DNA of 42,036 nt from positions 1-42,036 of the forward strand of contig NZ_ANNV01000135.1 in the NCBI RefSeq assembly GCF_000346755.1, in the 5' to 3' direction. This DNA comes from Pseudomonas sp. CBZ-4 (GTDB lineage Bacteria; Pseudomonadota; Gammaproteobacteria; Pseudomonadales; Pseudomonadaceae). The position numbers and the translations under genes are program-made. The stretch's first letter is position 1. Each line of letters begins with the position of its first letter. Shown piece after piece: positions 25,819-34,126 of the stretch. Under the pieces are notes generated by a model. The model ran no database searches and was not told the DNA's origin. It was given only the letters and a program-made list of their open reading frames with translations.

Positions 25819-27137
25819 AAAGCCTGCGCCTGCGCCTGACGTTCAAGCTGGGCGCCGCCTTTGTGTTGATCTGGGCCCTGGCGGCGGCCTGGATGCTCAA
25901 CGACCTGCGCAACCAGATGATGTTCTCCCTCGACCAGCGTCTGGTGGCCTCGGCGCGCATGGTCGCCGGGTTGATGGAAGAGATGCCGGGCTTGGCCAGT
26001 TCCAGTGTGGGCAAGCATTTTGGCGCCAAGCCGCTGAATGTGCCGGGCGGCATGGCCTGCCAGGTCAGTTCGTTGCGCGGCGAAGTCCTGGCCCGCAGCC
26101 ACACGACCCCGGACGAGGGCCTGGAGTCCATGCGCAGCGGCTTTCGTGACCAGGTCATTGACGGTGCGGCGTGGCGCAGTTTCACCTTGTCCCGTGGCGA
26201 TCTGTTGATCACCACCGCTGACCGCCAGGTGGAGCGCGAGGCGTTGAACCTGTCGATCCTGCTCGCCGCTTCGGTGCCGGTGGGCGTGGCGATGCTCGGT
26301 TGCCTGTGCCTGTTGTGGCTGGGCATCGGCCAGAGCCTGGTGCCGCTCAACCGCATGCGTGATGCGCTGATGCGGCGCAGTGCCGACTCCCTGGAACCGT
26401 TGCAGATCCACCCGCTGCCCAGCGAACTCAAGCCATTGCTCGATACCCAGAACCAACTGTTCCAGCGTATCGCCAAGGCCATCGAACGCGAGCGCCGCCT
26501 CACCGGCGACGCGGCCCACGAACTGCGCAGCCCGCTCACGGCCATCAAGACCCACCTGCAAGTGGCCCGCATGACCGACGGCGCGGCCCGCGACCAATCC
26601 CTGGCCCATGCCGAGGAGGGCGCCGATCGCCTGCACCGTACCTTGGAGCAACTGTTGTTGCTGGCACGGGTGGAAGGCAGCCTGTCGTTTGACGACGGTT
26701 TGCAATCCAGCGCCGAGCAAGTCGCGCGACTGGCCATCCAGGACGCCAACGCCGGCGACAACGGGCGCATCGACCTGACCCTGACGGACAACCTCGTCGA
26801 CACCCCGGTGGAAATGCCGGTGGGCCTGGCGGTCGCGGCCCTGCGCAACTTGCTGGATAACGCCTTGCGCCACACACCCGCCGATACACGCGTAGAGCTG
26901 AACGTATTCACCGATGCCGAGCAGGTGGTGTTCCGCGTGCGTGACCACGGCAAGCAGATCTCCAGCGAGGACCTGCAATACCTGACCCAGCGTTTCTGGC
27001 GCAATGGCAACAGCGAAGGCTGCGGCCTGGGCCTGGCGATCGTGCAGGCGATCGTGCAGCGCTGCTCTTGCTCGTTGAAGTTCGACAGCCGGGCCGATGG
27101 CTTGCGTGTCGAATTGGGCATGCCGCTGAGGCGCTGA
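25815..27137 (+). CDS. dsbS: Sensor histidine kinase, DsbS-like
   Basis: This 440-residue inner-membrane kinase starts at GTG 25815, overlapping the regulator stop (GTGA). Transmembrane segments lie at about 10-28 and 145-170. Between them is a periplasmic sensor of about 115 residues with a single Cys82 (GGMACQVSS). The HisKA phosphoacceptor is His235 in DAAHELRSPL. The ATPase N box is NLLDNALRHTP (345-355), the F box is QRFWR and the G box is GCGLGLAIV. As I recall, a cysteine at this position is important for copper sensing in P. aeruginosa DsbS; that residue is present. A factor-independent terminator follows. Confidence 0.82.
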   Translation: MKSLRLRLTFKLGAAFVLIWALAAAWMLNDLRNQMMFSLDQRLVASARMVAGLMEEMPGLASSSVGKHFGAKPLNVPGGMACQVSSLRGEVLARSHTTPDEGLESMRSGFRDQVIDGAAWRSFTLSRGDLLITTADRQVEREALNLSILLAASVPVGVAMLGCLCLLWLGIGQSLVPLNRMRDALMRRSADSLEPLQIHPLPSELKPLLDTQNQLFQRIAKAIERERRLTGDAAHELRSPLTAIKTHLQVARMTDGAARDQSLAHAEEGADRLHRTLEQLLLLARVEGSLSFDDGLQSSAEQVARLAIQDANAGDNGRIDLTLTDNLVDTPVEMPVGLAVAALRNLLDNALRHTPADTRVELNVFTDAEQVVFRVRDHGKQISSEDLQYLTQRFWRNGNSEGCGLGLAIVQAIVQRCSCSLKFDSRADGLRVELGMPLRR

Positions 27138-27159
27138 GCTTTTCTTTCAAGTCCCAAAT

Positions 27160-27204
27160 AATTACCGCCCGCCTGGCATTCAACCCTTCAGGATGGCGGT
27201 AATT
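27160..27204 (+). terminator. Terminator after the two-component operon
   Basis: AATTACCGCC (27160-27169) pairs with GGCGGTAATT (27195-27204) over 10 bases, with a further CCTG/CAGG pairing inside the loop. The second arm runs straight into seven T residues (to 27209). It lies 22 bases after the kinase stop and upstream of the amidase. Confidence 0.75.
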
Positions 27205-27259
27205 TTTTTGCGCTTGAACGGGCTGAATGATTCGGCCTGGACTGAAAAGGACAGCTTTC

Positions 27260-28027
27260 ATGTTGGTGATCGATACCAGTTTTCCCTCCAAGGATTTCAA
27301 TCAACGCAACGGCGAGACCGTGCGCCAACTGATCCTGCATTACACCGCCGCGCCCTTTGGCTCATCCCTGCGCACCCTGACGCGCGATGGCGTGAGCGCG
27401 CACTATCTGGTGCCCGACCCGGATGAGCCCAGCTACCGCGCCGCCGGTTATGAGGAGTTGCGCGCATTCCGCCTGGTGGACGAAGGCCAGCGCGCCTGGC
27501 ATGCCGGGGTCAGCCAGTGGGGCGGTCGGGACAACCTCAACAGCCGCGCGATTGGCATCGAAATCGTCAACCTGGCGCGGGATGACGGTGGCGTGTTCAC
27601 TTTTCCTGCGTACGCTGAGGAACAGATCGATGTATTGATCGCGCTGGTGCGCGACATTCTTGGCCGTTATCCGCAGATCGGCCCGAGCGACATCCTCGGG
27701 CATTCGGACGTGGCGTACTGGCGCAAAAGTGATCCCGGCCCGCGCCTGCCGTGGCAGCGCCTGCATGAGGCGGGGATCGGCGCCTGGTTCGATGAGTCGA
27801 CGCGGGCAATGTACCAGCGCCGGTTTTGCCTCGGCTTGCCGCCGGAGGTCGAGGTGGAGCGGGCGTTTCAGCGTTACGGCTATAAGCCTGCGCAGAACCG
27901 GCGGGCGTTTGAACAGCGCACGCGGGCGTTCCAGATGCACTTTCGGCCGCGGGATTATGGCGGGTTCCTGGATGCGCAGACCTGCGCGATCTTGTATGCC
28001 CTGAACGAAAAGTACCGCAGCCTCTGA
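27260..28027 (+). CDS. ampDh3: N-acetylmuramoyl-L-alanine amidase, AmpDh3-like
   Basis: This 255-residue zinc amidase cuts the bond between MurNAc and L-Ala in peptidoglycan or its fragments. The amidase_2 domain shows LILHYTAAPF (first zinc His), ERAWHAG-like RAWHAGVS, IGIEIVN, and GHSDVAYWRKSDPGP with the last zinc His and catalytic Lys. The C-terminal 70 residues (about 185-255; RAFQMHFRPRDYGG) form a peptidoglycan-binding domain. Length and wording resemble P. aeruginosa AmpDh3. There is no signal peptide. In P. aeruginosa, AmpDh3 has been reported as a type VI exported enzyme, so cytoplasmic recycling and export are both open. ATG 27260 (AAGGA 9 bases upstream) is preferred to an upstream ATG at 27227 that lacks a ribosome-binding site. 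Confidence 0.85.
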   Translation: MLVIDTSFPSKDFNQRNGETVRQLILHYTAAPFGSSLRTLTRDGVSAHYLVPDPDEPSYRAAGYEELRAFRLVDEGQRAWHAGVSQWGGRDNLNSRAIGIEIVNLARDDGGVFTFPAYAEEQIDVLIALVRDILGRYPQIGPSDILGHSDVAYWRKSDPGPRLPWQRLHEAGIGAWFDESTRAMYQRRFCLGLPPEVEVERAFQRYGYKPAQNRRAFEQRTRAFQMHFRPRDYGGFLDAQTCAILYALNEKYRSL

Positions 28028-28061
28028 CCGCATACACGTCGCTTGTGCCGAACCCGGTCCA

Positions 28062-28092
28062 AATGTGGGAGCAGGCAAGCCAGCTCCCACAG
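28062..28092. repeat. Short REP-derived inverted repeat
   Basis: Two half-REP arms of the GTGGGAGC.GGC / GCCAGCTCCCAC type meet with almost no spacer, giving a compact palindrome. It looks like a collapsed REPIN lying between the amidase and the pvdH promoter. Confidence 0.7.
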
Positions 28093-28155
28093 TTTGGATT
28101 TGTGTCTGCCTGGGGGATGTCATTGCCCACTCTGGCTTTTTAGCGACCACAGGCC

Positions 28156-28179
28156 TAAATCCTCCCCCCGCTGGTGCGT
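28156..28179 (+). promoter_or_regulatory. Iron-starvation (PvdS) promoter of pvdH
   Basis: TAAAT at 28156-28160 and CGT at 28177-28179 are separated by exactly 16 bases, a perfect match to the PvdS consensus. Transcription should start within about 10 bases downstream. This excludes the in-frame ATG at 28174 and supports the pvdH start at 28213. Confidence 0.85.
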
Positions 28180-28212
28180 TTCCAGAACAGGAATCAGATG
28201 AGGGATCGAGTA

Positions 28213-29607
28213 ATGTCCGTCGCTATCAGCCATATCGAAGACACCCCGCTTCACGAAACGCTCTACCAGTTCGACGATTCTCCGTTGCTGGCCCGCCAGC
28301 GCCAGCAGGAATCCAACGCCCGCAGTTACCCGCGGCGCATTCCCCTGGCGCTCAAGCGGGCCAAGGGCATCTACGTTGAAGACGTGGAAGGCCGCAGTTT
28401 CATCGACTGCCTGGCCGGCGCCGGCACCCTGGCGCTGGGGCATAACCACCCGGTGGTGATTGCGGCGATCCAGCAAGTGTTGAGCGACGAGTTGCCGTTG
28501 CACACCCTGGACCTGACCACGCCGGTCAAGGACCAGTTTGTGCAGGACCTGTTCGGCCTGCTGCCGCCAGAGCTGGCGCAGCAAGCGAAAATCCAGTTCT
28601 GCGGGCCCACCGGTACGGATGCGGTGGAAGCCGCGTTGAAGCTGGTGCGCACGGCCACCGGACGCAGCACGGTGCTGTCGTTCCAGGGCGGCTACCACGG
28701 CATGAGCCAGGGCGCCTTGAGCCTGATGGGCAGCCTGGGGCCGAAAAAGCCCTTGGGTGCGTTGCTCAGCAATGGCGTGCAATTCCTGCCATACCCTTAC
28801 GACTACCGTTGTCCGTTCGGCCTGGGTGGCGCGGAGGGGGTGCGGGTCAACCTGCATTACCTGGAAAACCTGCTGAACGACCCGGAAGCCGGGGTATTGC
28901 TGCCAGCGGCGGTGATTGTCGAAGTGGTGCAGGGCGAGGGCGGCGTGATCCCGGCCGATCTCGACTGGCTGCGCGGCCTGCGCCGCATCACCGAGAGCGC
29001 CGGCGTGGCGTTGATCGTCGATGAAATCCAGAGTGGTTTTGGTCGCACCGGCAAAATGTTCGCCTTTGAACACGCCGGCATCATCCCGGATGTGGTGGTG
29101 ATGTCCAAGGCCATCGGCGGCAGCCTGCCGCTGGCGGTGGTGGTGTACCGCGACTGGCTCGACACCTGGCTGCCGGGCGCGCATGCCGGGACGTTCCGGG
29201 GTAATCAGATGGCCATGGCGGCAGGTTCGGCGGTGATGCGCTACCTCAAGGAGCACGACCTGGCCGGCCATGCCGCCGCCATGGGTGAGCGCCTGGGTGA
29301 ACACCTGCGCATCCTGCAACGCGACTTTCCGCAGTTGGGGGATATTCGCGGGCGTGGGCTGATGCTGGGTGTGGAGTTGGTCGACCCGCAAGGCGCCGTC
29401 GATAGCCAGGGCCACCCGCCGGTGCATCGCCAACTGGCACCGCTGGTGCAACGCGAATGCCTCAAGCGCGGCCTGATCCTGGAGCTGGGCGGGCGCCATG
29501 GCAGTGTGGTGCGCTTCCTGCCGCCACTGGTGATCACCGCTGTTGAAGTGGACCGGGTGGCCGAAATCTTCGGCCGCGCCTTGGGCGCAGCGGTCACCAG
29601 CCTCTAA
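28213..29607 (+). CDS. pvdH: Diaminobutyrate-2-oxoglutarate aminotransferase PvdH
   Basis: This 464-residue cytoplasmic PLP enzyme (class III aminotransferase) makes L-2,4-diaminobutyrate from aspartate semialdehyde and glutamate for the pyoverdine chromophore. Visible are the cofactor-binding GPTGTDAVEAALK (131-143), the Asp of IVDEIQSGFGR (Asp270), the PLP lysine in VMSKAIGG (Lys299) and GTFRGNQ. It is nearly co-linear with P. aeruginosa PvdH (469 residues). The ATG at 28213 has AGGGAT 6 bases upstream and lies beyond the promoter at 28156-28179. The product feeds the last module of pvdL. Confidence 0.95.
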   Translation: MSVAISHIEDTPLHETLYQFDDSPLLARQRQQESNARSYPRRIPLALKRAKGIYVEDVEGRSFIDCLAGAGTLALGHNHPVVIAAIQQVLSDELPLHTLDLTTPVKDQFVQDLFGLLPPELAQQAKIQFCGPTGTDAVEAALKLVRTATGRSTVLSFQGGYHGMSQGALSLMGSLGPKKPLGALLSNGVQFLPYPYDYRCPFGLGGAEGVRVNLHYLENLLNDPEAGVLLPAAVIVEVVQGEGGVIPADLDWLRGLRRITESAGVALIVDEIQSGFGRTGKMFAFEHAGIIPDVVVMSKAIGGSLPLAVVVYRDWLDTWLPGAHAGTFRGNQMAMAAGSAVMRYLKEHDLAGHAAAMGERLGEHLRILQRDFPQLGDIRGRGLMLGVELVDPQGAVDSQGHPPVHRQLAPLVQRECLKRGLILELGGRHGSVVRFLPPLVITAVEVDRVAEIFGRALGAAVTSL

Positions 29608-29628
29608 TTTTTCTGCGGCTCTGTACGT
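29605..29628 (+). promoter_or_regulatory. Iron-starvation (PvdS) promoter of the mbtH-like gene, overlapping the pvdH stop
   Basis: TAATT (29605-29609), exactly 16 bases, then CGT (29626-29628). The TAA stop codon of pvdH is the first part of the -35 element. It lies 62 bases upstream of the mbtH-like start. The variant TAATT is the same as at the pvdG-pvdL promoter. Confidence 0.68.
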
Positions 29629-29644
29629 TTCTACAGATATCAGC

Positions 29645-29663
29645 GCTGCGCGTGGTGCGCAGC
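29645..29663 (+). promoter_or_regulatory. Hairpin in the leader of the mbtH-like gene
   Basis: GCTGCGC and GCGCAGC form a perfect 7-bp stem around a 5-base loop, between the promoter at 29605 and the start at 29690. No T tail follows, so it is not an obvious terminator. It may set the balance between pvdH and the downstream gene or stabilise the leader. Confidence 0.4.
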
Positions 29664-29689
29664 CAGCCTTTTAGCGATGGAGAACAGCA

Positions 29690-29914
29690 ATGACCTCAGT
29701 ATTTGACCGCGACGACATCCTGTTTCAGGTAGTGGTCAACCATGAAGAGCAGTATTCCATCTGGCCCGATTACAAAGCCGTGCCGGAAGGCTGGCGCACC
29801 GTGGGCAAGAGCGGCTTGAAGAAAGAGTGCCTGGCCTATATCGAAGAGACTTGGACCGATATGCGCCCGTTGAGCCTGCGCCAGAAAATGGATGGTGCTG
29901 CGATCGCAGGCTGA
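29690..29914 (+). CDS. MbtH-like NRPS accessory protein
   Basis: This is a 74-residue MbtH-family protein. These small proteins bind NRPS adenylation domains and help them fold or work. The family signature is complete: N.E.QYSIWP (18-26), P.GWRTVGKSG, ECLAYI and TWTDMRPLSLR. ATG 29690 has GGAG 10 bases upstream. It follows pvdH as PA2412 does in P. aeruginosa, and a separate PvdS-type promoter precedes it. Its natural partners are the pyoverdine synthetases, including PvdL. Confidence 0.95.
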   Translation: MTSVFDRDDILFQVVVNHEEQYSIWPDYKAVPEGWRTVGKSGLKKECLAYIEETWTDMRPLSLRQKMDGAAIAG

Positions 29915-29930
29915 GTGACGCCGCAGATCA

Positions 29931-30022
29931 AATGTGGGAGCTGGCTTGCCTGCGATAGCGGTGGGCCAGCCCCACATTTCTTACTGATAGACCGCTATCG
30001 CAGGCAAGCCAGCTCCCACATT
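29931..30022. repeat. REPIN: inverted REP pair
   Basis: A forward unit AATGTGGGAGCTGGCTTGCC (from 29931) and its inverse (29994-30022) flank about 45 bases. It is the GAGCTGGCTTGCCTGCGAT subtype. It separates the convergent mbtH-like and mechanosensitive channel genes. Confidence 0.9.
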
Positions 30023-30038
30023 AAGATTGCGTTGCCTG

Positions 30039-32228
30039 TTAGGTATTTTTCTCTTTCTCCAGCCCGCCCGACGCCCCCGTCACCACCTGCACACTCAAGC
30101 GCGGCGTAGCCAGATCCAACCCCGCTTCATCCAGATGCCGCTTCAGCGACAGGTTGAACGCCCGCGACACTTCCCACTGCTTGATCGGCGCCGTCTTGAA
30201 CCGTGCGCGCAGGATCGCGCTGCCCGACTCAAAACTCTCCACCCCCTGAATCTCCAATGGCGACCAGATATTGCGGCGTTGCAGCGGGTCGTTGCGCATC
30301 TTCTGGCCGACATCGCGCATCAGCTTGATCGCGTCGTCGATTTCCATGTTGTACGGGATCGCCACCCGGAAGATCGCGTAGCCGAACTCCCGCGAGTAGT
30401 TCTTGATGCTCTTGATTTCGCTGAACGGAATGGTGTGCACGATGCCGTCGATATCGCGCAGGCGCACGGTGCGGATGGTCAGGCCCTCGACGGTGCCGAG
30501 GTGGCCGCCGACGTCCACGTAGTCGTCGATGGCCAGGGAGTCTTCGATGATGATGAACAGGCCGGTGATCAAGTCCGCCACCAGCGACTGGGCGCCAAAG
30601 CCGATGGCCAGGCCGATCACACCGGCACCGGCCAGCAGCGGCGTGACGTTCATGCCCATGTTCGCCAGGGCGACGATGGCGGCGATGATGAAGATGGTCA
30701 CGAACAGCACGTTGCGGATCAGCGGCATCATGGTCTGCGCGCGCGCATTCGCCAGGCCTTTGCGCGAGCGGGTGAGGGCGTGGTGGATCGCGGTGTCGCT
30801 GAGGATCCAGATCAGCCACGCAAACAGCAACGTGCCGGCCAGGCCGAACAGCTTGACGCTGATTTCATGGCCGTCGCCTTCGGTAAAGCGAATCAGCGAC
30901 AGGCCCCACACCCGCAGGCCCAGTTCGATAAACACCAGCCACACCACCAAGTGGGCCAGGGTGTAGACAAAGCTTTTCAGGCGTTCGGAATACAGCGCAT
31001 GACGCTTGTGCCCGCGTTGAGGCTTGAGCGCGTGACGCCGGACCAGCCCGTTGATCACCATGCACAACACCAGCAACACCGTGCACAACAGCGATTGGCG
31101 CAACGCGGTGCTGGTGTCGCCGGCGGAGACAAAGGTGGCGAACAGCGAGATGCCCACCAGCAGCAAGGCCGGGATGTACCAGAAGGAACCGATGATCTCG
31201 ATGGTGTCGCTCAGGGCGCGGCGCGTAAGGCGGCGCGACAGCGGCTGGTTGCGGATCAGGTGGGCAATCGGCCGGCGGAAACGCAGGATAAACACGCCGG
31301 TGGACAACGCCGCCATCACATTGGCAACGGTGGCCGCCGTGTGGGACAGGTGCTGGCCCAGGGCCTGGACCAGCCGTGGGTCGCTCAAGGCTTCGCCGAA
31401 GGCGGCAAAGCTGCCGATCCACCACAACGGGCGGAAGGCCTGGTGGCGCAGGATATACAGGGCACGATGGCGGTGCGGGCCGTCGAGTACCGAAAACGCA
31501 ATCACGCAGATCGCCGAGAAACAGGTGCCGACCACCAGCGCATAGGCCAGCACCATCGCCAGGGATTTGCCCAGGGACGACGGCAGCACGTAGCTCAGGT
31601 ACACCGTGATCACCAACGCGATCAGCCATGGCCCCAGTTTGCGCAGGGCGAAGCGCACCATGTCCCAGGTGCGTGGGTGTTGCGGCAGCTCTTCGGGCAG
31701 GCCGAAACGCTCGCGCACGCGGTGGCTGAGCCAGATCAGCGCATAGGCCAGCAGGCTCCACACCGCCAGGATCAAGGCAAAGCCGAAAATGATCGGCAGC
31801 CATTCGTTGGCCGGCAGCAGCAGGGCGCTGAATTCATCCTTGGCTTGCTCGAATTCATCGGACCAGCGCCCCAGCGGGCTGTCGGCCCCGGAAAACTGCG
31901 CTTCCAGATTGGCCAGCGTGCCGCCGATCAACCCCAGCACGCCTTCTTCGGCGGCGGGCTGGGCTTTTTGCGTGGCGGCGCGCAGTTTTTTCAGATCGCT
32001 CAGCAGCTGGGTGCGCTGCTGGTCGTTTTCCAGGGTCTTGATCACCTCGTCCAGCGACTGGCCGAGCGGCACTTCGGCCTGGGGCTGGGCTTTGTTGCCG
32101 CTGCCGAGCAAGCCGGGGAGGCCCACGGCGTGGGCAGGCGCGAGCGGCAGCAAGGTGAGCAGGGCGATGAGCAGGTAGCAGGGCAGGGCAAGCAGGCGGG
32201 AGAACACTAGGCGGTCAACCTTGAACAC
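30039..32228 (-). CDS. Large MscS-family mechanosensitive channel (YbiO-like)
   Basis: This 729-residue inner-membrane protein probably opens under membrane tension to let solutes out after osmotic downshift. A signal peptide (1-34, ending APAHA) is followed by a periplasmic, partly coiled region (about 50-140). About ten hydrophobic segments follow (140-560). The MscS core is recognisable by the pore helix MGMNVTPLLAGAGVIGLAIG and FGAQSLVADLITGLFIIIED. The beta domain (DYVDVGGHLGTVEGLTIRTV) and a C-terminal alpha/beta domain complete it. The size and extra helices fit the YbiO-type group rather than small MscS. The downstream small membrane gene is in the same direction but need not be linked. 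Confidence 0.88.
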   Translation of the reverse strand: MFKVDRLVFSRLLALPCYLLIALLTLLPLAPAHAVGLPGLLGSGNKAQPQAEVPLGQSLDEVIKTLENDQQRTQLLSDLKKLRAATQKAQPAAEEGVLGLIGGTLANLEAQFSGADSPLGRWSDEFEQAKDEFSALLLPANEWLPIIFGFALILAVWSLLAYALIWLSHRVRERFGLPEELPQHPRTWDMVRFALRKLGPWLIALVITVYLSYVLPSSLGKSLAMVLAYALVVGTCFSAICVIAFSVLDGPHRHRALYILRHQAFRPLWWIGSFAAFGEALSDPRLVQALGQHLSHTAATVANVMAALSTGVFILRFRRPIAHLIRNQPLSRRLTRRALSDTIEIIGSFWYIPALLLVGISLFATFVSAGDTSTALRQSLLCTVLLVLCMVINGLVRRHALKPQRGHKRHALYSERLKSFVYTLAHLVVWLVFIELGLRVWGLSLIRFTEGDGHEISVKLFGLAGTLLFAWLIWILSDTAIHHALTRSRKGLANARAQTMMPLIRNVLFVTIFIIAAIVALANMGMNVTPLLAGAGVIGLAIGFGAQSLVADLITGLFIIIEDSLAIDDYVDVGGHLGTVEGLTIRTVRLRDIDGIVHTIPFSEIKSIKNYSREFGYAIFRVAIPYNMEIDDAIKLMRDVGQKMRNDPLQRRNIWSPLEIQGVESFESGSAILRARFKTAPIKQWEVSRAFNLSLKRHLDEAGLDLATPRLSVQVVTGASGGLEKEKNT

Positions 32229-32259
32229 GACGGGTTGACCGAGTGTACGAGGGCAGGGG

Positions 32260-32436
32260 TCATTCGGCCAGTTTGGCGAGGATTTTGTACACCACGGTGC
32301 CGAGGATCAGCAGCATGCCGATCCACATGCCGAACACGCCAAGGGGCTTGTCGCGAAAGTTGAAGCCCACGGCCAGCATGATCATGCCGATCAGGATCGG
32401 GATAAGCATGGCGTGGAAGGAGGACATGGAGATCAT
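32260..32436 (-). CDS. Small two-helix membrane protein, unknown
   Basis: This is a 58-residue protein (MISMSSFHAMLIP...) with two hydrophobic segments (about 8-24 and 33-52) joined by a short polar loop NFRDKPLG, ending AKLAE. ATG 32436 has AAGG about 9 bases upstream. A TTG 12 codons earlier is possible but lacks a ribosome-binding site. The family is not recognised by name. Coding is supported by the clean membrane topology and by position just upstream of the channel gene in the same direction (31-base gap). Confidence 0.65.
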   Translation of the reverse strand: MISMSSFHAMLIPILIGMIMLAVGFNFRDKPLGVFGMWIGMLLILGTVVYKILAKLAE

Positions 32437-32540
32437 GGTGCGACGGCCTTGTCGGAGTGGGAATACTGACAAGTCTAGGTCGGATTGCGGGAAATGGTGT
32501 TGATGTGTGTCAGATAGCCTTGGGGTGTTCGGGAGATCGC

Positions 32541-32613
32541 CATCGCAGGCAAGCCAGCTCCCACATTTGAATGTGTAAACAAATCAAATGTGGGAGCTGG
32601 CTTGCCTGCGATG
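32541..32613. repeat. REP pair (tail-to-tail)
   Basis: CATCGCAGGCAAGCCAGCTC (from 32541) is followed by the inverse unit (32585-32613), with only about 18 bases between. It lies between the small membrane gene and the apeB stop codon. Confidence 0.88.
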
Positions 32614-32627
32614 GCCGCGCCGCGGTC

Positions 32628-33917
32628 TCAGGGCAAATCGCGACTGGCGTAGAACGCCCCCAGCACCTTCACCAGATGCGCCAGGTCATGGCTGCCGCAC
32701 AGCTCGCGAATGGAGTGCATGGCAAACGTCGGCAAGCCGATATCCACGGTGCGCACGCCCAGGTGGCTGGCGGTGATCGGGCCGATGGTCGAGCCGCAGC
32801 CCATGTCGCTGCGCACCACGAAGCTCTGCACCGGCACTTCCTCAGCCATGCACAGGTGGCGGAAGAACCCGGCGGTTTCGCTGTTGGTGGCGTAGCGCTG
32901 GTTGCTGTTGACCTTGATCACAGGGCCGGCGTTGAGCTTGGGGCCGTGGTTGGCGTCGTGCTTCTCGGCGTAGTTCGGGTGCACGCCGTGGGCGTTGTCC
33001 GCAGAGACCAACAGGGATTTCTGAATGGTGCGTACGAATTCATCCCCTTCCGGCAGCAGGCGGCGCAGGGTCTGTTCCAGCATCGGACCATCGGCGCCAC
33101 AGGCCGAGCAGGAGCCGACCTCTTCGTGGTCGTTGCACACCAGCACGCAGGTTTCATCGGTTTCGCTGGTGAGCAAGGCTTGCAGGCCGGCGTAGCACGA
33201 CAACAGGTTGTCGAGGCGCGCGCCGGCGATGAAGTCGCCATTGAGGCCGATCACCGCCGCGCTTTGCGTGTCGTAGAAGCTCAGCTCGTAGTCGAGCACC
33301 ACGTCGGCGTTCAGCCCGTGTTCCCGCGCCAACTGCTCGGTGAGCACGGCGCGGAAGTCCACGCGCTCGTCGCCGGCAAATTGCGCGAGGATCGGTGGCA
33401 GCTCGGTCTGGGCGTTGATCGCCCAACCCTGGTTGGCTTCACGGTTCAGGTGGATGGCCAGGTTGGGGATGATGGCGATGGGCAGTTTGAAGTCGATCAG
33501 CTGGCTTTCGACCTTGCCGTCGCGGCGGAAGGTCACGCGGCCGGCCAGGGACAGGTCGCGGTCAAACCACGGTGCCAGCAACGCGCCGCCGTAGACTTCG
33601 ACACCCAGCTGCCAGAAACCCTGGCGTTGCAGCTCGGGCTGGGGCTTGACCCGCAGGCACGGGCTGTCGGTGTGGGCGCCGACCAGGCGGATACCGCCCT
33701 GCAACGGCGAGTGACGGCCGAGCTTGAAGGCGATGATCGAGGAGTCGTTGCGGGTCACGTAATAGCGCCCGTTGGCCTCGGTGGCCCAGGTTTCGCGCTC
33801 GTCGAGACGCTGGTAACCCGCGGCTTCCAGGCGCTGGGCCAGGGCAGCAGTGGCATGAAAAGGAGTAGGGGAGGCCTTGAGGAAGTCGATCAGGCCTTGA
33901 TTCAACGCTTCGCGCAT
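32628..33917 (-). CDS. apeB: M18 family aspartyl aminopeptidase ApeB
   Basis: This 429-residue cytoplasmic zinc aminopeptidase of family M18 removes N-terminal, mostly acidic, residues from peptides. Metal and active-site segments are visible: GAHTDSPCLRVKP (first His/Asp), GARLDNLLSC, NDHEEVGS with the Glu pair, VSADNAHGVHPNY, and the last His in FAMHSIRELCG. The length equals that of the P. aeruginosa enzyme. ATG 33917 is chosen because GGAG precedes it by 7 bases and MREALNQGLIDFL is the family N-terminus. Longer frames upstream run into REP sequence. It sits next to rluA and the min genes as in P. aeruginosa (PA3243-PA3247). Confidence 0.93.
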   Translation of the reverse strand: MREALNQGLIDFLKASPTPFHATAALAQRLEAAGYQRLDERETWATEANGRYYVTRNDSSIIAFKLGRHSPLQGGIRLVGAHTDSPCLRVKPQPELQRQGFWQLGVEVYGGALLAPWFDRDLSLAGRVTFRRDGKVESQLIDFKLPIAIIPNLAIHLNREANQGWAINAQTELPPILAQFAGDERVDFRAVLTEQLAREHGLNADVVLDYELSFYDTQSAAVIGLNGDFIAGARLDNLLSCYAGLQALLTSETDETCVLVCNDHEEVGSCSACGADGPMLEQTLRRLLPEGDEFVRTIQKSLLVSADNAHGVHPNYAEKHDANHGPKLNAGPVIKVNSNQRYATNSETAGFFRHLCMAEEVPVQSFVVRSDMGCGSTIGPITASHLGVRTVDIGLPTFAMHSIRELCGSHDLAHLVKVLGAFYASRDLP

Positions 33918-34007
33918 AAATAGCTCCAGACAGCAATGCGCGGAGTTTACCGTATTGGCTCGGAATTTGGCGCGAAGCTGCCTTCTCGAACACAACACAA
34001 AAACCAT

Positions 34008-34110
34008 GGTGGGAGCTGGCTTGTGTGGGAGCTGGCTTGCCTGCGATGCAAGCGACTCGGTTTTCAGTTAGATCGAGGTGATGCTATCGCAGGCAAGCCA
34101 GCTCCCACAG
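34008..34110. repeat. REPIN with an extra half unit
   Basis: A truncated unit GGTGGGAGCTGGCTT is followed at once by a full one (34023-34048), and the inverse unit lies at 34084-34110. The half-plus-full head is also seen at the right edge of the window (from 41978). Confidence 0.88.
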
Positions 34111-34126
34111 TTGACCGGATTTCACT

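Noticed and set aside
28174..28212. An upstream in-frame start for pvdH
   Set aside because: It falls on the CGT of the PvdS promoter, so it would not be in the transcript; ATG 28213 has a proper ribosome-binding site.
30027..32210. A 727-codon plus-strand frame
   Set aside because: Antisense to the MscS-family channel, composed of Gln/Arg/His-rich sequence; the channel on the reverse strand has clear domains.
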